Positions 31,951-44,358 of a stretch of 64,000 nucleotides of DNA are shown in pieces. The notes below the pieces were generated by a model. The model saw only the letters and a program-made list of their open reading frames with translations, was not told the DNA's origin and did no database searches. The stretch is taken from positions 9,961,054 to 10,025,053 of the forward strand of contig CAMTDV010000002.1 in the NCBI GenBank assembly GCA_947069175.1. Reading direction: 5' to 3'. Positions within the stretch are counted from its first letter, which is position 1. Each line of letters begins with the position of its first letter. Origin of the DNA: Scalesia atractyloides. Taxonomy: Eukaryota > Streptophyta > Magnoliopsida > Asterales > Asteraceae. The position numbers and the translations under genes are program-made.

Positions 31951-34676
31951 ATATATATTTATTTAACTATATATTATATATTTCATATATTAAATTTTTA
32001 TATATATATATATATATATTATATTACATATATATTATATATAATATATATTATATATAATAATAAACATATAATACTTATTTATATAATTTTATTTAGT
32101 AATATTTATATAGTAACAATATTATATTAAAAAATATATCATATTACATATTTCATACATTTATATATACATACATATGTTAGTATACCATACATAATAA
32201 AAATTTCAATGATGTATTAATCTAGAATTACGGTATCACAAAGCTATTATAAAAATAGTTTTTAATTATTGTTAGCTAACTTCGTTACGTATCAATGAGT
32301 ATATATACATATATTTATTTTATGGAAATGTTACTGGTGATCCAACGGAAAAAAAATCATATTTTTATAGGAAATTTTGTCAAAAGTTTTACCATGATAC
32401 ACGGTATGATTGGCATGTAATCCGAATATAAAAAAACGAATTTTCTTTTTCAACTTTTTTTATTTTAGAATTCGAGTCAAGCTTGTGTCTAGTAATTATG
32501 GCCCGATTCGACTCAGAAACATACATGTTTATCAAATTGTTTTTAGATGTAGCGAATACATAAATATGAAGTTAAACTTTTTTATAAGAAAATACAAAGA
32601 TTCAACAATAGTTACTTTAAACTTCTTTCCTTGATCATCATCACTTACAAAATAATTAGAGGTATTTAAAAACTATAACATATGTTAAACCGTTGAATAA
32701 CTATTTATACAATAAATATATTAAAGAAATCGATTACAAGATAGACATGGAATTATACAAGAGCGTATCTTTCTGGAAAACTTCTAATCTTGAATGAATC
32801 ATCACAACTAACTCTTTGAATTGCGTTAAAACTAATATCCAAACCCTTTTTCCACCACGACGTAGGGAGCATTGCTACCACATGCTAAGTCTTCCTGCTC
32901 TCTTTTTCTGATTTTCGACACTTTTACTTGTTGACCAATTTGACAACTCTTTCTCTTAGGCCAAACACCACTATTGGATTCCTTCTAGTTCATGTGGTCT
33001 TTCCCTTTGAAACCTCTTTGACTGTGGTAACCATGGCATATACAGACCATTTCCGTCTCTAGTTTATGTTTTGCTTCTATAACAAAGCAAAACAATAACT
33101 CCCATCGAGCCGCATCGCTTGACCAAGAATAACCACTCCGACCTTTCGTCGTTGGAGGGCACACTCAATGTGGCAAGATGACCCACATGAACCTGAAAGA
33201 AGATAGCATATATCGTTATGATATAAGCGTAGACATTGAAATAAGGTCGAATAGAAAATACATCTTACAAATTTCAGTTACCTGTATCACCTATGAACTG
33301 TCAGCATGTCATCAACATTTAACACAAAGTCTTCAGATCCCTGCATCAGGTATCGGTCAGTATAATTAACCACTCAAAACCATACAAACGAAGTATTAAA
33401 GAGCAGATCGATACCATTGGATCCTAATGCAACTTTCGTCCAGCATTTGAACAGAAGCGATGGCCAGTGGATAACTAGGGTTTATGGACAGTGATAGATG
33501 TGGCGCTGTAGAGGCTTCAGATAATGATAAGAAAAAAGTGGAGAATTAGGGTTTGATTTATAATGGTGCCTTCATGTGAGATTTTCATTTTAACCCCTCG
33601 TGTTTACACTCTTTTCTATCTATTAACTGATCCCTTTACCCTTTCATTTTGTATGTTTATCTATTTAAGACTAAATTATTTAGTTGTGCAAAGTGTCTAG
33701 GTTCTTGTTCTAGATTGCATAGCCAAATTTGGAGCTTTTCGATGTTGGTATGATTTTAAGGTACATTTTAATATAAGAGTACTCTATCCATGATGTGATT
33801 CGACGTAGCGATAATCTAATCTCAGATCATCTTGTAAAATATGAACACACTTAAATGTTTGCATTGTAACATCTTATTTCCCTTACAAAAAATTGATCTA
33901 AAGTCTATTTATAACCGTGTAATACAATATAATGTCTTAATTGGAAGACATGATTTATGATCACATATATATGACCATTTTCATAACATACCTAGTAACG
34001 ACCTGGAAATAAACACTCAGGCAATTAGTAGATTTTAAGATTTTCATTTTAGATACACTCTGGATTGTGCTTTCATCCTAAGAGTGATCGTGGGTAAAGC
34101 TTGCATAGCTAAGTTTCGAGGTTCATATACTTGAGCTTACGTATGCTTACGTTAGTTTTCATATTACTTAGTCATCTACCTCTTAGTCACTTTTAACCAA
34201 ACTCATTAAAACACACATTCATGTAGATAAAGGAGCATACTGTTGTGACAACTTCTTCTCCTACTTGATTTAGTTCCAACTCACATAAAAATATGTATTT
34301 TGTTAGGTAATAATAATATAACATGGTGCTAGGTGAAGATTGATGCACTTTCTATAATGACAACCATGAAATTAAGATGTTCACATGTGATTTCTTAGAT
34401 TCTTCACAGATTTGAAGATTGCAATTTAGATCGACTAGGATTCATGCTTTCATTTTAGAGTGATAACATGTAAATATTACATAGCCATGTTTGGTGCTTT
34501 TTGCATATTTCTCTCTTGTTTTACACACGCTATCAACACACCTCTCTATAAAACCTTAAATGCTTTTATAGTAACCATACACGCGTGAATTCTTAGATGG
34601 TTCATAAATTTTAAGAACTCAAATTGAAGATTTTTGTTTAATTTTATGTTCATAGTGAACATAATAGGGGAGGTGT
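31951..34676. repeat. R3, left part
   Basis: R unit copy running from AT-rich sequence through the gene remnant (32840-33560) to the solo LTR at 34677. From about 33180 to 34676 it is nearly identical to R4 (53760-55266), with only a handful of differences visible, and clearly less similar to R5. Confidence 0.78.
32840..33560 (-). pseudogene. Unidentified gene remnant, R3 copy
   Basis: Minus strand: leader with 'aaaccctaattctcc' (about 33550), first block ending near 33415, exon A (about 33350-33285, GSEDFVLNVDDMLTVHR), a GTAACTG donor, a TTTCAG acceptor near 33195, and a long second block with NDERSGWLFLVKRCGSMG, GLYMPWLPQSKRF and, in another frame, KESNSGVWPKRKSCQIGQQ and KIRKREQEDLACGSNAP. 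Exon A has lost 38 nt compared with R2 (the CITILKMLMNE-coding piece). The second block differs from exon B of R1/R2, so the terminal exon was either replaced or I am seeing a different part of the gene. Several stops. Family not recognised. Confidence 0.4.
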
Positions 34677-36541
34677 CCCATCCCCAAATTACCACTTGCA
34701 GAATTTTACCGCTAGACGTGCGACGTACAAGGATCTAGCAACTAATTATATCGAACTAATCGTAAATATTCAAAGACAAAGTGATCATGTCCAACATGAA
34801 TAGTGAATTCCAATTAAATCATTTCAGACATAGTATGTATTCAGCGGAAGCAAATGTAAATATATCAAACAATCGAAAATAAAATGTTTTAAAGCGTAAA
34901 GTTTTATAAATCGCAATCAAGTGACACGCCCCATGACACTTCAAGCTCCTCAGACTATAAGTTCCCATGCAATGATTATCTAACGACCTGAAAGCTTGCA
35001 GAAAAGTGTATTAGCGATTAAGCCGGCGAGTTCACAGTTTTATTTAACGAAAATGGGTTGGTGTTTAGTTTAAAGACATGTCGTTAATGACTCGATACCA
35101 GGTGACATATGTTTGTTTGCCTAATCAATGCCTATCAACATTGGCCATGTGTTTAAGGGCCTTATTCACGCACGGCTTCCAGCACTGTGTGAGGTTTGTC
35201 AAGCCTAATAGCGCTATTAACTAATACTCCGTTGCCTCCCAGGAAACTAGTTCGGTAGTAAGTAGGGACTTTTATGATAGAGTTTGACTTTATTAACTAA
35301 CATCGAAATAAACTACAACATTTATAAGAAGTATTCCTTCAAGAAATAGTAGTTCGTTCACTCGGGACATATGTCTGTAAAAGAGTGGTGAACTCACCTT
35401 TGAATGCTTGGATTAAGGAATAGAAATAAATACGGAGATGGAACCGGTCAATCACGTCCTAACATGATTATTGTTTAAGAGTTAGTGTGTGTGCTCACGC
35501 GGAAACACGAATCCTACACGTATCTAGCATGTAGCACATTTTATCATACAATACTAATTATTATGCATGCATCTATCACAACATCACTTAGCGACAACAC
35601 AAGATAATCATCGTTTATCTCAGATTTTACGTCACGTATGCATCAAGAATCAATCAAGTTTATCCATTATTCCTACAATGATCTTATACAAATCAACACC
35701 CTAGTGTATGCAACGAATATGGGGTTAACCTCCGACCAAACATGATTTTCTAGCAATCCTAATTTACGAGCAACATCATAAAACCTCAAGAACACCAAGT
35801 TATGCAAAAACACAGCCAAGTAATATCAAAACTAAAGCCATGACATCGATAATACTAACCGCGAGACAAGGAGATACGAGAAAGAGTGTGCTCGACCGAG
35901 AGGGTAAGATCGCAAGAGGGATAGAGGTGCTCCCTAACTGTCGTAAAACTTCAAGAGGAGGGGAAAGAGAGTCGTACACAAGGGCAGTAGGGTTTTTGGG
36001 AGATTTATGCATGGTAAGTACATACTTGCGACCTAAGGGTCAAAGAAATTGGGCTGGCAGTTGGGCTGTTAGCTGCCCATGATGTTGTTGCCAAGATACA
36101 TATGAGGTCTTTTTTTAGGGTGTTAGCCGCACAAGGGAAACAAGCAGCAATAGAGTGGCTGTTGCGAACATAAAACATGTTTGGGTAGTAGATAGTTGGA
36201 CCAATTTGCTTATTTATTTATTATTATTTTTATTTTTTTTAAATGATAATAAACCCACTAATAAGTATAATAAACCAACTAATCTAATGAGTTATGATGA
36301 TGCTAATACGATGAATACTATTCAAGCTGTGGTTCGGGCCTCGTAATTTCGAGTTACGCGAATTAAGCAACGGTTCAGACGGTTCAGGTTGGTTCAACCC
36401 GATATGGATTTGTTTCAAATACTTGTTTACACATTACCAGTTAGATCAGTGTAAACCAAATTCGTCGAATAAGGTCGTTATATAAATTGAAATATAGATG
36501 CGAAACTAATAGTTTTTACCTCGAGAGTTCGAGTTGTCACA
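34677..36541 (-). mobile_element. Solo LTR, 1865 bp, with 5-bp target-site duplication
   Basis: Plus strand starts TGTCCCATCCCC and ends GAGTTGTCACA. The minus strand therefore starts TGTGACAACTCGA and ends GGGGATGGGACA, typical of a gypsy LTR. Target duplicates GGAGG stand at 34672-34676 and 36542-36546. R5 shows the empty site at 58655-58670 (AAGGGAGGAATTTTG). No internal region is present, so it is the product of LTR-LTR recombination. No coding function; short ORFs inside are chance. Confidence 0.9.
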
Positions 36542-37797
36542 GGAGGAATTTTGTGGTAAATTTTAAAAAGAGAGTAATATGCTCATGATGTGCTTTGACG
36601 TTAGCATTATCTAAACTTATAAGTTCTTGCATAAATATGACAACACTTAAACGTCTACATTTTAACAGCTTCTTTCCCTTACCAAAAAAAATATCTTACT
36701 TTGTTATAAAAATGTGTAATAAAAGTAAAATGTCCTAATTTAAAGATATGATTCCTAATCATGTATCTTTAATAGTTCTCAAAACATACTCTAGTAACAA
36801 CCCATAAAAAGCACTCGAGTGATTACTTAGATTTTTCATACATTTTAAGATTTTATTTTAGATCCTGTCGGGTGTCATGCTTTCCTCTTGAGAGTGACGA
36901 TGGGTATGTATTATAATACCAAGTTTGGCACTTTTCGCTTTTCCTTAGATTTGGAGGTTCATACTTTTGGGAAGGGAATACAATGATGATATGTTATTAG
37001 TGGAAATAGAAACACATATGCAAAATTAAGATGTTCTTGAAAAAAGTAACAACACTTCATTTGAAGTTCCTTGTTAAAAATGAGTGTCAATATGTTGTAC
37101 ATATGACGGTTTTTAAGGGCTTGAGACTGGGAAATCAAGTATTTCTAAACAACCTTTTTTCTTTTATAAAAACCATTACTCTTTTTTAGAAAACCCTAGT
37201 AATAAACACATCATCTACTTAAACACAGAAAAGAAAACTATCTTCTACATTTAAATGTCGTTCTTCAAGTGATGTTTACGTTAGTTTTCATATCACATAG
37301 TCGTCTACCACTATTTCACTTTTAACCAACTTCATTAAAACACACATCTATGTATATAAAGGAGCACATTTTTGTGACAATCGCTTCTTTTTTTTTTCTA
37401 ACTCACATATAAACATGTAATTTGTTGGGATTAATAGAACATGTGCTAGGTTGAGACTTAGGCATTTTATTATAGTGACAACGATGAAATTAAGAAGCGC
37501 ACAAGAGATTCTTAGATTCTTCGTAGATTTCAAGATTGTAATTTAGATCCGATTAAGATTTGTGTTTCCATTTTCAGAGTGATAACATGTAAAGATTCCA
37601 TAGCCTATCAGGTTAAGATTACTTTTATCAAAACGGGTTCAATGTATATTTATTAATTAGATATATAATTAATAAAAAAACACAGCGGAATAATATATTT
37701 TAACAATACCAAAAACATACCGAACAAGATCATGGTTACAAACATGTAGATACGATACACTGATTAATTAACCAATAAGATAGATATACCTAAGTGG

Positions 37798-38043
37798 TTA
37801 AACATTACCCAATTGAGACACTGAGATAAAGTGAGCGCGCGATAGACACGGACACAGACAAAGCGGGTGGTAGCTCGCGGGGAAGCCGGTTGGAATAAAA
37901 AAACAGGCGGTCACCCATGGTATGGTCGGCCGGAGAAAGCAAGTGAAAAAGGGGGCTTCACTTGTTTTTTTGCGGGTATGATGTTTTCTTAGGGTTTTAT
38001 GTGTAAAGGTTTTTTTAGCAATAATGATTAGGTTGAACATCAT
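37798..38043 (-). other. Conserved short minus-strand ORF, R3 copy
   Basis: 81 codons: starts MMFNLIIIAKK, contains RKHHTRKK, then PFFTCFLRPTIPWVTACF and ASYHPLCLC. The R5 copy has the same layout over 85 codons. Sense differs by scattered substitutions with length mostly kept, but the copies are too closely related for this to prove selection. Confidence 0.35.
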
Positions 38044-39150
38044 AACCTTATAATCATATGTTTAGTAACCTTCGGGCCTAAGTTCAATTCTCCTTGATTA
38101 ACTCCAAGATGTGATACAAAAGCCCGAAACCATAGTTTAATTAAATAAATAACTAAACATTATTTATTTATAACGTGTATAAATAATAAACCTCATCGAC
38201 GAGAGTATATACCTATTCTACATAATTATATATTGTTAATCATTGGTGATTACTAGTTAATCGAGTTAGATGGATTTAATGCTCGTTGCCAAGGTGTAAT
38301 AGCTCTCTCACCAGCTTGGCGTTGACTTATGGAACCCATACATATAAATCTAAGAATCTCCCATTTGGAGACCCTTTGATAAAATCCTGAACGCAATCAT
38401 TGCCATTCGTCCTTAATGTATATAACATCAACTAATCAATGTATATAACATCAACTAATCAATGAGACATGGATCAAATTCATACATATATGAGTTTTAA
38501 TTTTTATTGTTCTTGATCAAGATTCATACTAGTTCAATCAAACACACAATTAGTTTATTTGGGTAAGGCCTTACACTTCATCAGTTTGAATATACGAGGG
38601 CACAATGTCTAACTGTTACATATCATCCAAGAGTACAAAATCCCATATTGATTACATTCATCCCACTAAACTTAAAAACCATTCCCAATCAAAGTTTTGA
38701 CTAGTAGTAACAGAACAACAGTTAACAAAAATCAAAGAATAGTCCTTGGTAAACGGAAATCCTAGTATGCCAGGTTATAGGATACCAAATGAGTATAATA
38801 ATGTGAAAACATCATATAGCTAGGATCCATGAAGATGATTTGAAGCAAGTTACATCCAAAGTCATTCACAATGAAGTGTGTGAACTTCGAACTCAACTAC
38901 TAGATCCTAAATTCCTAACAGTCTTAATGAAGAGTCATTCCCACGAGTTTAACCGACTATAGATAATTAACACTACAAAATTCACCAATTAAACATATTA
39001 TAATCAAACACAATTATAAGATTCAGAATTGCATTTAACGAGTAAACCAAAATTGAATCCAAAAGTACAATTGTTCAAATGTTCATACATCAAATACAAA
39101 ATTAAAACATATAGCTAGCTAATATATGCCTGATAGTATCTCTATGTTGA

Positions 39151-40620
39151 TCATGCTTGTACTAAGTCATGGGATTTGTAAACGGGTGTGCTAGGTTTTG
39201 AATTATGTTCACTTTGCTTATCACGATGCCCGCGTTCCACAATTTCCCATATATAGCGGAACTTTCTTAGAATGTGCTTGGCCCTGTGATGAGATCTCGT
39301 CTCTTTGGCTTGAGCAATAGCACCTCTGATATCATTGAATATCTTAATGGGTTTTTGAATGCTAGGAACCATATCAAGGTCGGTTATGAATTTCTTTATC
39401 CAAGCATTTTCCTTTGCAACATTTGATGCGACAATATACCCAAATTCGGTGGTTGATTCTACAAGCACACTCTGATTGGAGCTTTTCCATGAGATAGCAC
39501 CACCATTTAGAACGAATACGAAAGCTGATTATGAGCGAGAGTCATCGCGGTCAGTTTGAAAATTGGTGTTTGTGAAACATCTTACAATGAGGTCTTCTTT
39601 TACTCCTCCAAATATTGAGAACATATCTTTAGTTTTTCTCAGGTACTAGAGAATATTCTTGAACATAGACCTATGGGCCATGTTAGGACTTTTCTGATCA
39701 CGACTGGCCCTACTTAAAGCATTTGAGACCTTAGGTCTAGTGCATAACATATCATACATGATGGAACCAATCACTAAAGCATATGGGGTTGCTTCCCATT
39801 CACTTAGTTTCATTGTCCATTGAAGGATATTGCGATTTGTTCAAAATATTTATTTTGGTCATAGGAACACCTCCTTTCTTGTAGTTTTCCATCTTAAAGC
39901 ATGTCATCATTTTGTCTATGTATATGCTTTGACTTTGCCCTAGAAGTTGCTTAGATATATCCCAATAGATCTTGATTCCTAAAATGTAAGTTACTTGTCC
40001 GTCATTCCAAAACAAGTTCCCAACCAGTGTTTAACTTCATTAAGCACACACAGGAATGTTGTTTCCATTATCAGTATAACATCCACACACATGATGATGA
40101 ATGATATAGTGCTCCACTAGCCCATCTTCATTCTTAACAAAACCAAACTTTTTGATCTTTTGGTCAAAATGAAGATTCCTGCTATGAGATGCTTATTTGG
40201 GTCCACAAATGGAGCTTTTCTGTTGGCACACACTATTAGGATATTTTGGATCAACAACACCATCTGGTTATACCATATAGACATCTTTAGAGAGACGTCC
40301 ATTAAGAAAAGTGATTTTCACATCCATTTTTCAAATCTGGTAGTTATGATATGTGACTATGGCAATCGATATCCTGATTGATTTGATCATAGCAACAAGC
40401 GAGAAGGTTTCAACATAGTCAATACCCTGAGTGTGAGTGAAACCCTTTTCAACTAGTCGTGTTTTATAGGTGTGTACATTTTCATTCATGTCGTTTTTTC
40501 TCTTAGGAACCCATTTTCTCTCTATTGCGGGAGATTCAGGGATAGTTCAATCAAGTCCCAGAGTTGATTGTCACGTATAGATTGCTACTTCTGCAAATGC
40601 TTATGTTTGTGTCTATCAAC
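39151..40620 (-). pseudogene. Ty1/copia RT and RNase H fragment, R3 copy
   Basis: Minus strand, from about 40560: an EKWVPKRKND-like piece, GFTHTQGIDYVETFS, KMDVKITFLNG, KYPNSVC, FDQKIKKFGFVKNEDG, a degenerate place where the YVDD box should be (HVCGCYTDN), VTYILGIKIYWDISKQLLG (39990), PYALVIGSIMYDMLCTRPK, then RNase H with KSSNQSVLVESTTEFGYI, KPIKIFNDIRGAIAQAKE and SHHRAKHILRKF (39260). This is the standard copia C-terminal pol order. Gag, protease, integrase and LTRs are absent, so it is a fragment moved with the R unit, not an insertion with its own ends. Many stops and frameshifts. Confidence 0.88.
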
Positions 40621-40753
40621 AACTTCTTGTTATTCTGACCCTCCAACTTCGTCACAATACAATTTAAAGGTATGTACATGTTGAAAATTGGGTAAAAATG
40701 ACCATCTTGCCCTTCCTATTTGCATTATAATATTGTGTGTGTGTGTATATATA

Positions 40754-42220
40754 TTGAATTACAAGTTATGTCCTTTATCTATATATTCAATTTTAGGCGG
40801 TGTCTTTTATCTTTAAAATTAACGAGTTTTGTACTTATTGTTTTAAAATCTTGCACGGTATATCCTTTGACCATAGCCTAGTTAAATTTTAATGTTAAAT
40901 CAAATCGTGTGCAATTTACATAACAATATAATTGTCATTTTACCCTATTATTTATAAAACATCTTAGAAAAAAGAAAAAAAAATTAAAAAAAACAATTAT
41001 CAGTACATATTTATACAATATCTCATTCTCTGTCTAAACAAACAAAAACTCCGTTGCCCATACTCCATCTATCTTTACTTCCACCACCATCACCACCTCC
41101 TTCCACTGCCATCACCACATCTAAACGCTTACCTTTTTCTTGAAAGGAATTTTCCTTTTTGGAGGTGTAATCCCTAACCTACCACCGCAACTGTCACCAC
41201 GAACTTCCAGCACCACCCAATTTAGATCTTAAACCTGCCAGCCACAATTGACTGCACCTAAAATCCATCGGATACCTAAAACACGTTTAGACCTAAAACT
41301 CGTTGTGGGTCTAACCGTTATTGGTTGTTGATGTTGTCACTTGCTACTTCGAATAAAATTCCTAAGACCATGTGTAGTGGGAGGGTGAAGATAATGGGGG
41401 CATTATGAGGCATTTTCCTAAAATGTGTGTAGTGGTATAATCACCCATAATGCCCCATTAATGTTTACCCAATAATTATTATTTTATATTTTTATTAAAA
41501 AATAATGATATTTGACCGTGGAAGGGTCTTATTGGCCCAAGATTTCTCCACCCGACGAAGTATTTGGAGCCCCACCCAAATTTGCAACAAAACCGCCCTT
41601 GGGGCGGTGGAAGGACATGGTTGGACGTCTTTTCTTTTTTGGAAAACGCTAAAAGTCCCCTACTACGGGGGTCTAAGTGTGTTTGGAGAATTGGTGCTAA
41701 ATGAAAAAAAAGCATCATGTCTATGTATCTTCGTGTTCTTGGCTTCTAGCCTTCTTTTATTCCACTCACCTCAAAATTCAATTAATATTTTTAGTTGTTT
41801 TATATCAGTAATTTACAAATGTCTCTGTACAACTCCCTATATAACTATTTTGATGTAATAATAGTATGTATAAAATGATCTAATGAAAATAAAGCAAAGA
41901 TTTATATTAACCTGGTTAAATATAATGGTGGTGGTGGATGGTGGTAAGTGGGAGAGGGAGAAAGGAAGAGTAGTTTTACTTTTTTTAAAAAATGATTATG
42001 TGTTTAAGTTATACATACATTTAGTCCATGAAAAGATAAAGGATAAAAAAGCTCTTATGTGGCAAGACACATGATTATATTTAACTTAAAAATAGATTGG
42101 GTTAGGGGAAAGGATATAAAGTATAATATTTTAAACATCAAGTAAAAAACTCATTAATTTTAAAGATAAAGAACACTGTTTAAAATTTTCTATAAAAATA
42201 AAGGACAAAACTTGTAACTC

Positions 42221-42227
<7 letters not shown>
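40754..42227. mobile_element. TIR element M4, about 1.47 kb, inserted in (TA)n, R3 copy
   Basis: Left end 'tgaattacaagttatgtcct' continues with 'atctttaaaattaacgagtt' and 'ttgtacttattg'. The complement of the right end reads 'gagttacaagttttgtcctt' with 'atctttaaaattaatgagtt' and 'tttacttgatg', so the inverted ends are about 125 bp. TA or TG/TA tracts flank it. The interior holds a proline/threonine-type CCACCA-rich stretch (41070-41260) that may be captured host sequence, and a smaller repeat (about 41365-41700). Long inverted ends suggest a Mutator-like or related non-autonomous element. No transposase. Confidence 0.7.
41365..41700. mobile_element. Possible nested small TIR element inside M4
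   Basis: Begins near 'ccatgtgtagtgggaggg' and ends near 'cccctactacggggg'; a second 'gtgtgtagtggtataat' is at 41423. In R5 the corresponding piece is 63540-63900. Boundaries and target duplication not resolved. Confidence 0.3.

Positions 42228-42285
<58 letters not shown>
42228..42285. repeat. (TA)n microsatellite
   Basis: TA tract at the right edge of M4. Confidence 0.95.
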
Positions 42286-42288
<3 letters not shown>

Positions 42289-43569
42289 ATTCACATAGTA
42301 TTAATTTGGTTAAATAAGATAAGATATAATATTATACAAAATTATACTATATTACATTATATAAAACCATATTATAACATATCATATCATATCTTATATA
42401 TATATATATATTTAAGATTCACATAGTATTAATTTGGTTAAATAAGATAAAATATAATATTATACAAAATTATACTATATTACATTATATAAAACCATAT
42501 TATAACATATCATATCATATCTTATATTATGTTTTGCTATATTACATTAGATAGTATTGCAATGCATCGTATTTGTTGTGTTGTAGTGTAAGGTATTCTA
42601 TTCCTTTGATATGATATGATATTAATACTATAATATGATTAGATATGATACTATATAATATTATTTAAAATAATATTATTTAATATGATATGATACCATA
42701 TAGTAAGACAAATGATTTGTAATGTATCATATCTGATATCGTATCATGTATCATGGCGTATTATATAAGGTATCCTTTCATATCAGATAACATTATATCA
42801 TGCTATCTCTACTTTCCAAACCAGTATCATAGAAGGAAAATTATCGTCGTCCCGCAAACCAAAAATTGAAAAATAAATTATAGTTTCTATTAGATAACCT
42901 ACCAACTAATCCTCAAAATATATAAAAAAATATTTGTTAATTATTGAAATTTTACCGACGTTGTATTACCTATGTATAAAAAAAGAATTTTATATTGCGT
43001 CAATATTCAACTATAGATGACCAATGGACATAATCCAAGAGAACAAGGAAAATTTCCTTTTTATAAGTTTTATTTTTAAATTTGTCGTGCAAGATTCAGT
43101 TACATATTTGCTTTTTTCTTCTCATAAAGTTTTTTTATATGGTATGATACGATAATCTCGATCCTATAACGAATTTTAGATTGGGTTCAATTATAGTATT
43201 TGGTTTTTTCTTCTCATAAAGTTTTTTTTATGTGGTATGATACGACAATTTTGCACCTATAATGAATTTTTAGATTGGGTTCAAATATAGTATTTGGTTT
43301 TTTCTTCTCATAAAGTTTTTACACGGTATAATACGATAATTTCGAATCTATAACCAATTTTTCAAATCGGTTCAATTATACACGATTTGGTTAATTTAAT
43401 TTGGTTTAACAAGGTGTGTGTATATATATATACACATAATATTGGAGAACATTATATTATCTTACATTATATTTAGATACCAAGACCATATGTCAATGAT
43501 TGGTTCACACAATATTCCGTCAGTAGTCAATTATGTTTATACCGCCCTACACACTTTAAAGTGATTATG
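42286..43569. repeat. S3, left part, with a 128-bp tandem duplication
   Basis: S-type repeat. Units at 42286-42413 and 42414-42541 both start AAGATTCACATAGTATTAAT and are nearly identical. A second tandem arrangement at about 43090-43340 repeats 'tttggttttttcttctcata' three times with 'ggtatgatacgataat' following. No coding frame. Confidence 0.7.
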
Positions 43570-44358
43570 TTTAAAATTAACTAGTGAGGGCGTTTAAACG
43601 TTAAATGATGTCACATGAACCCTAAGTGAGGGCATTTATGTCCTTTCACACCTGATTCTTCCCTCTTATAAATATCTTCTCTCCCACACAACTCTCTTCT
43701 TTCTCTCTCTCTCTCTCAATTTCCCTATCTCTCTCTAGCTTTTCTCCACAACCACCATCACCCGGCCACCACCATCCCCATAGTGTTGCCGCTGTAGTTA
43801 AAGCATAACCAACACCATCCCAATATGATTCAACAATACTACAATAACAAAATGAAACAGTAGTTTCACCAACCAGTTCGAGGTCATCAATAAAGGAATC
43901 TTCAACATGATATTCATCATCGTTAGGAACATCATTAAGATCTCCCTAGTTGTTTTTGCCCTGAATGTATGGAATATAGCAACATCACGGAAATGACATG
44001 AAAGATTTAATACCAAATCTTCTATGAAGATCTTAATGACGTTCTTGACAATGATGAATATGAAATTGAAGATTCCTTTATTGATAACCTGAACTGGTTG
44101 ATGAAACTACTCTTTCATTTTGTTATTGTAGCATTGTTGAATCACACTGGTATGGGGTTTGTTATGCTTTAACTATGGTGGTGGTACTATGGGGTGGTGT
44201 TAGTCGGAGGATGGTGGTGGTGGAGTTGAGGGATAGAAAGTGGAGAGAGTTGTCTAAGAGAGAAGAGATTTATAAGAGGGAAGCATAAAGTGTGAAAGGA
44301 CATAAATGCCCTCATTCGGGGTTTACGTGAGATCATTTGACGTTTAAAATTAACTAGG
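43570..44358. mobile_element. Foldback element with long imperfect arms
   Basis: Left arm about 43593-43950 and right arm about 44000-44349 are inverted copies. Left carries 'gagggcatttatgtcctttc', 'ccctcttataaatatcttct', 'acaaccaccatcaccc', 'gttaaagcataac' and 'tcaataaaggaatcttcaa' in this order; the complement of the right arm carries the same blocks in the same order. TTTAAAATTAACTAG flanks as a direct repeat (43570-43584 and 44343-44357). Each arm holds a TATA-like 'cttataaat' followed by a CT-rich leader, both pointing inward. The arm has a gene-like sense (DDEYHVEDSFIDDLELVGE in the left arm on the minus strand). Matching S sequence elsewhere lacks it, so it is an insertion. Confidence 0.75.

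Larger units (their letters stand above)
36542..40740. repeat. R3, right part
   Basis: Continues the R unit after the solo LTR and matches R5 58660-62575 throughout. R2 9020-10575 and R1 3345-5600 match its left portion. Contains the conserved ORF copy (37798-38043) and a Ty1/copia fragment (39151-40620). Near 38420-38465 a 30-bp piece ('atataacatcaactaatcaa') is tandemly duplicated. Confidence 0.78.

Noticed and set aside
36155..36346. Small membrane protein (LLIYLLLFLFFLN stretch)
   Set aside because: It comes from a T-rich run inside the solo LTR, with no partner copy or other support.
40160..40381. Plus-strand open frame of 73 codons (also at 62001)
   Set aside because: Antisense to the copia RT fragment; conservation follows from duplication of the R unit.
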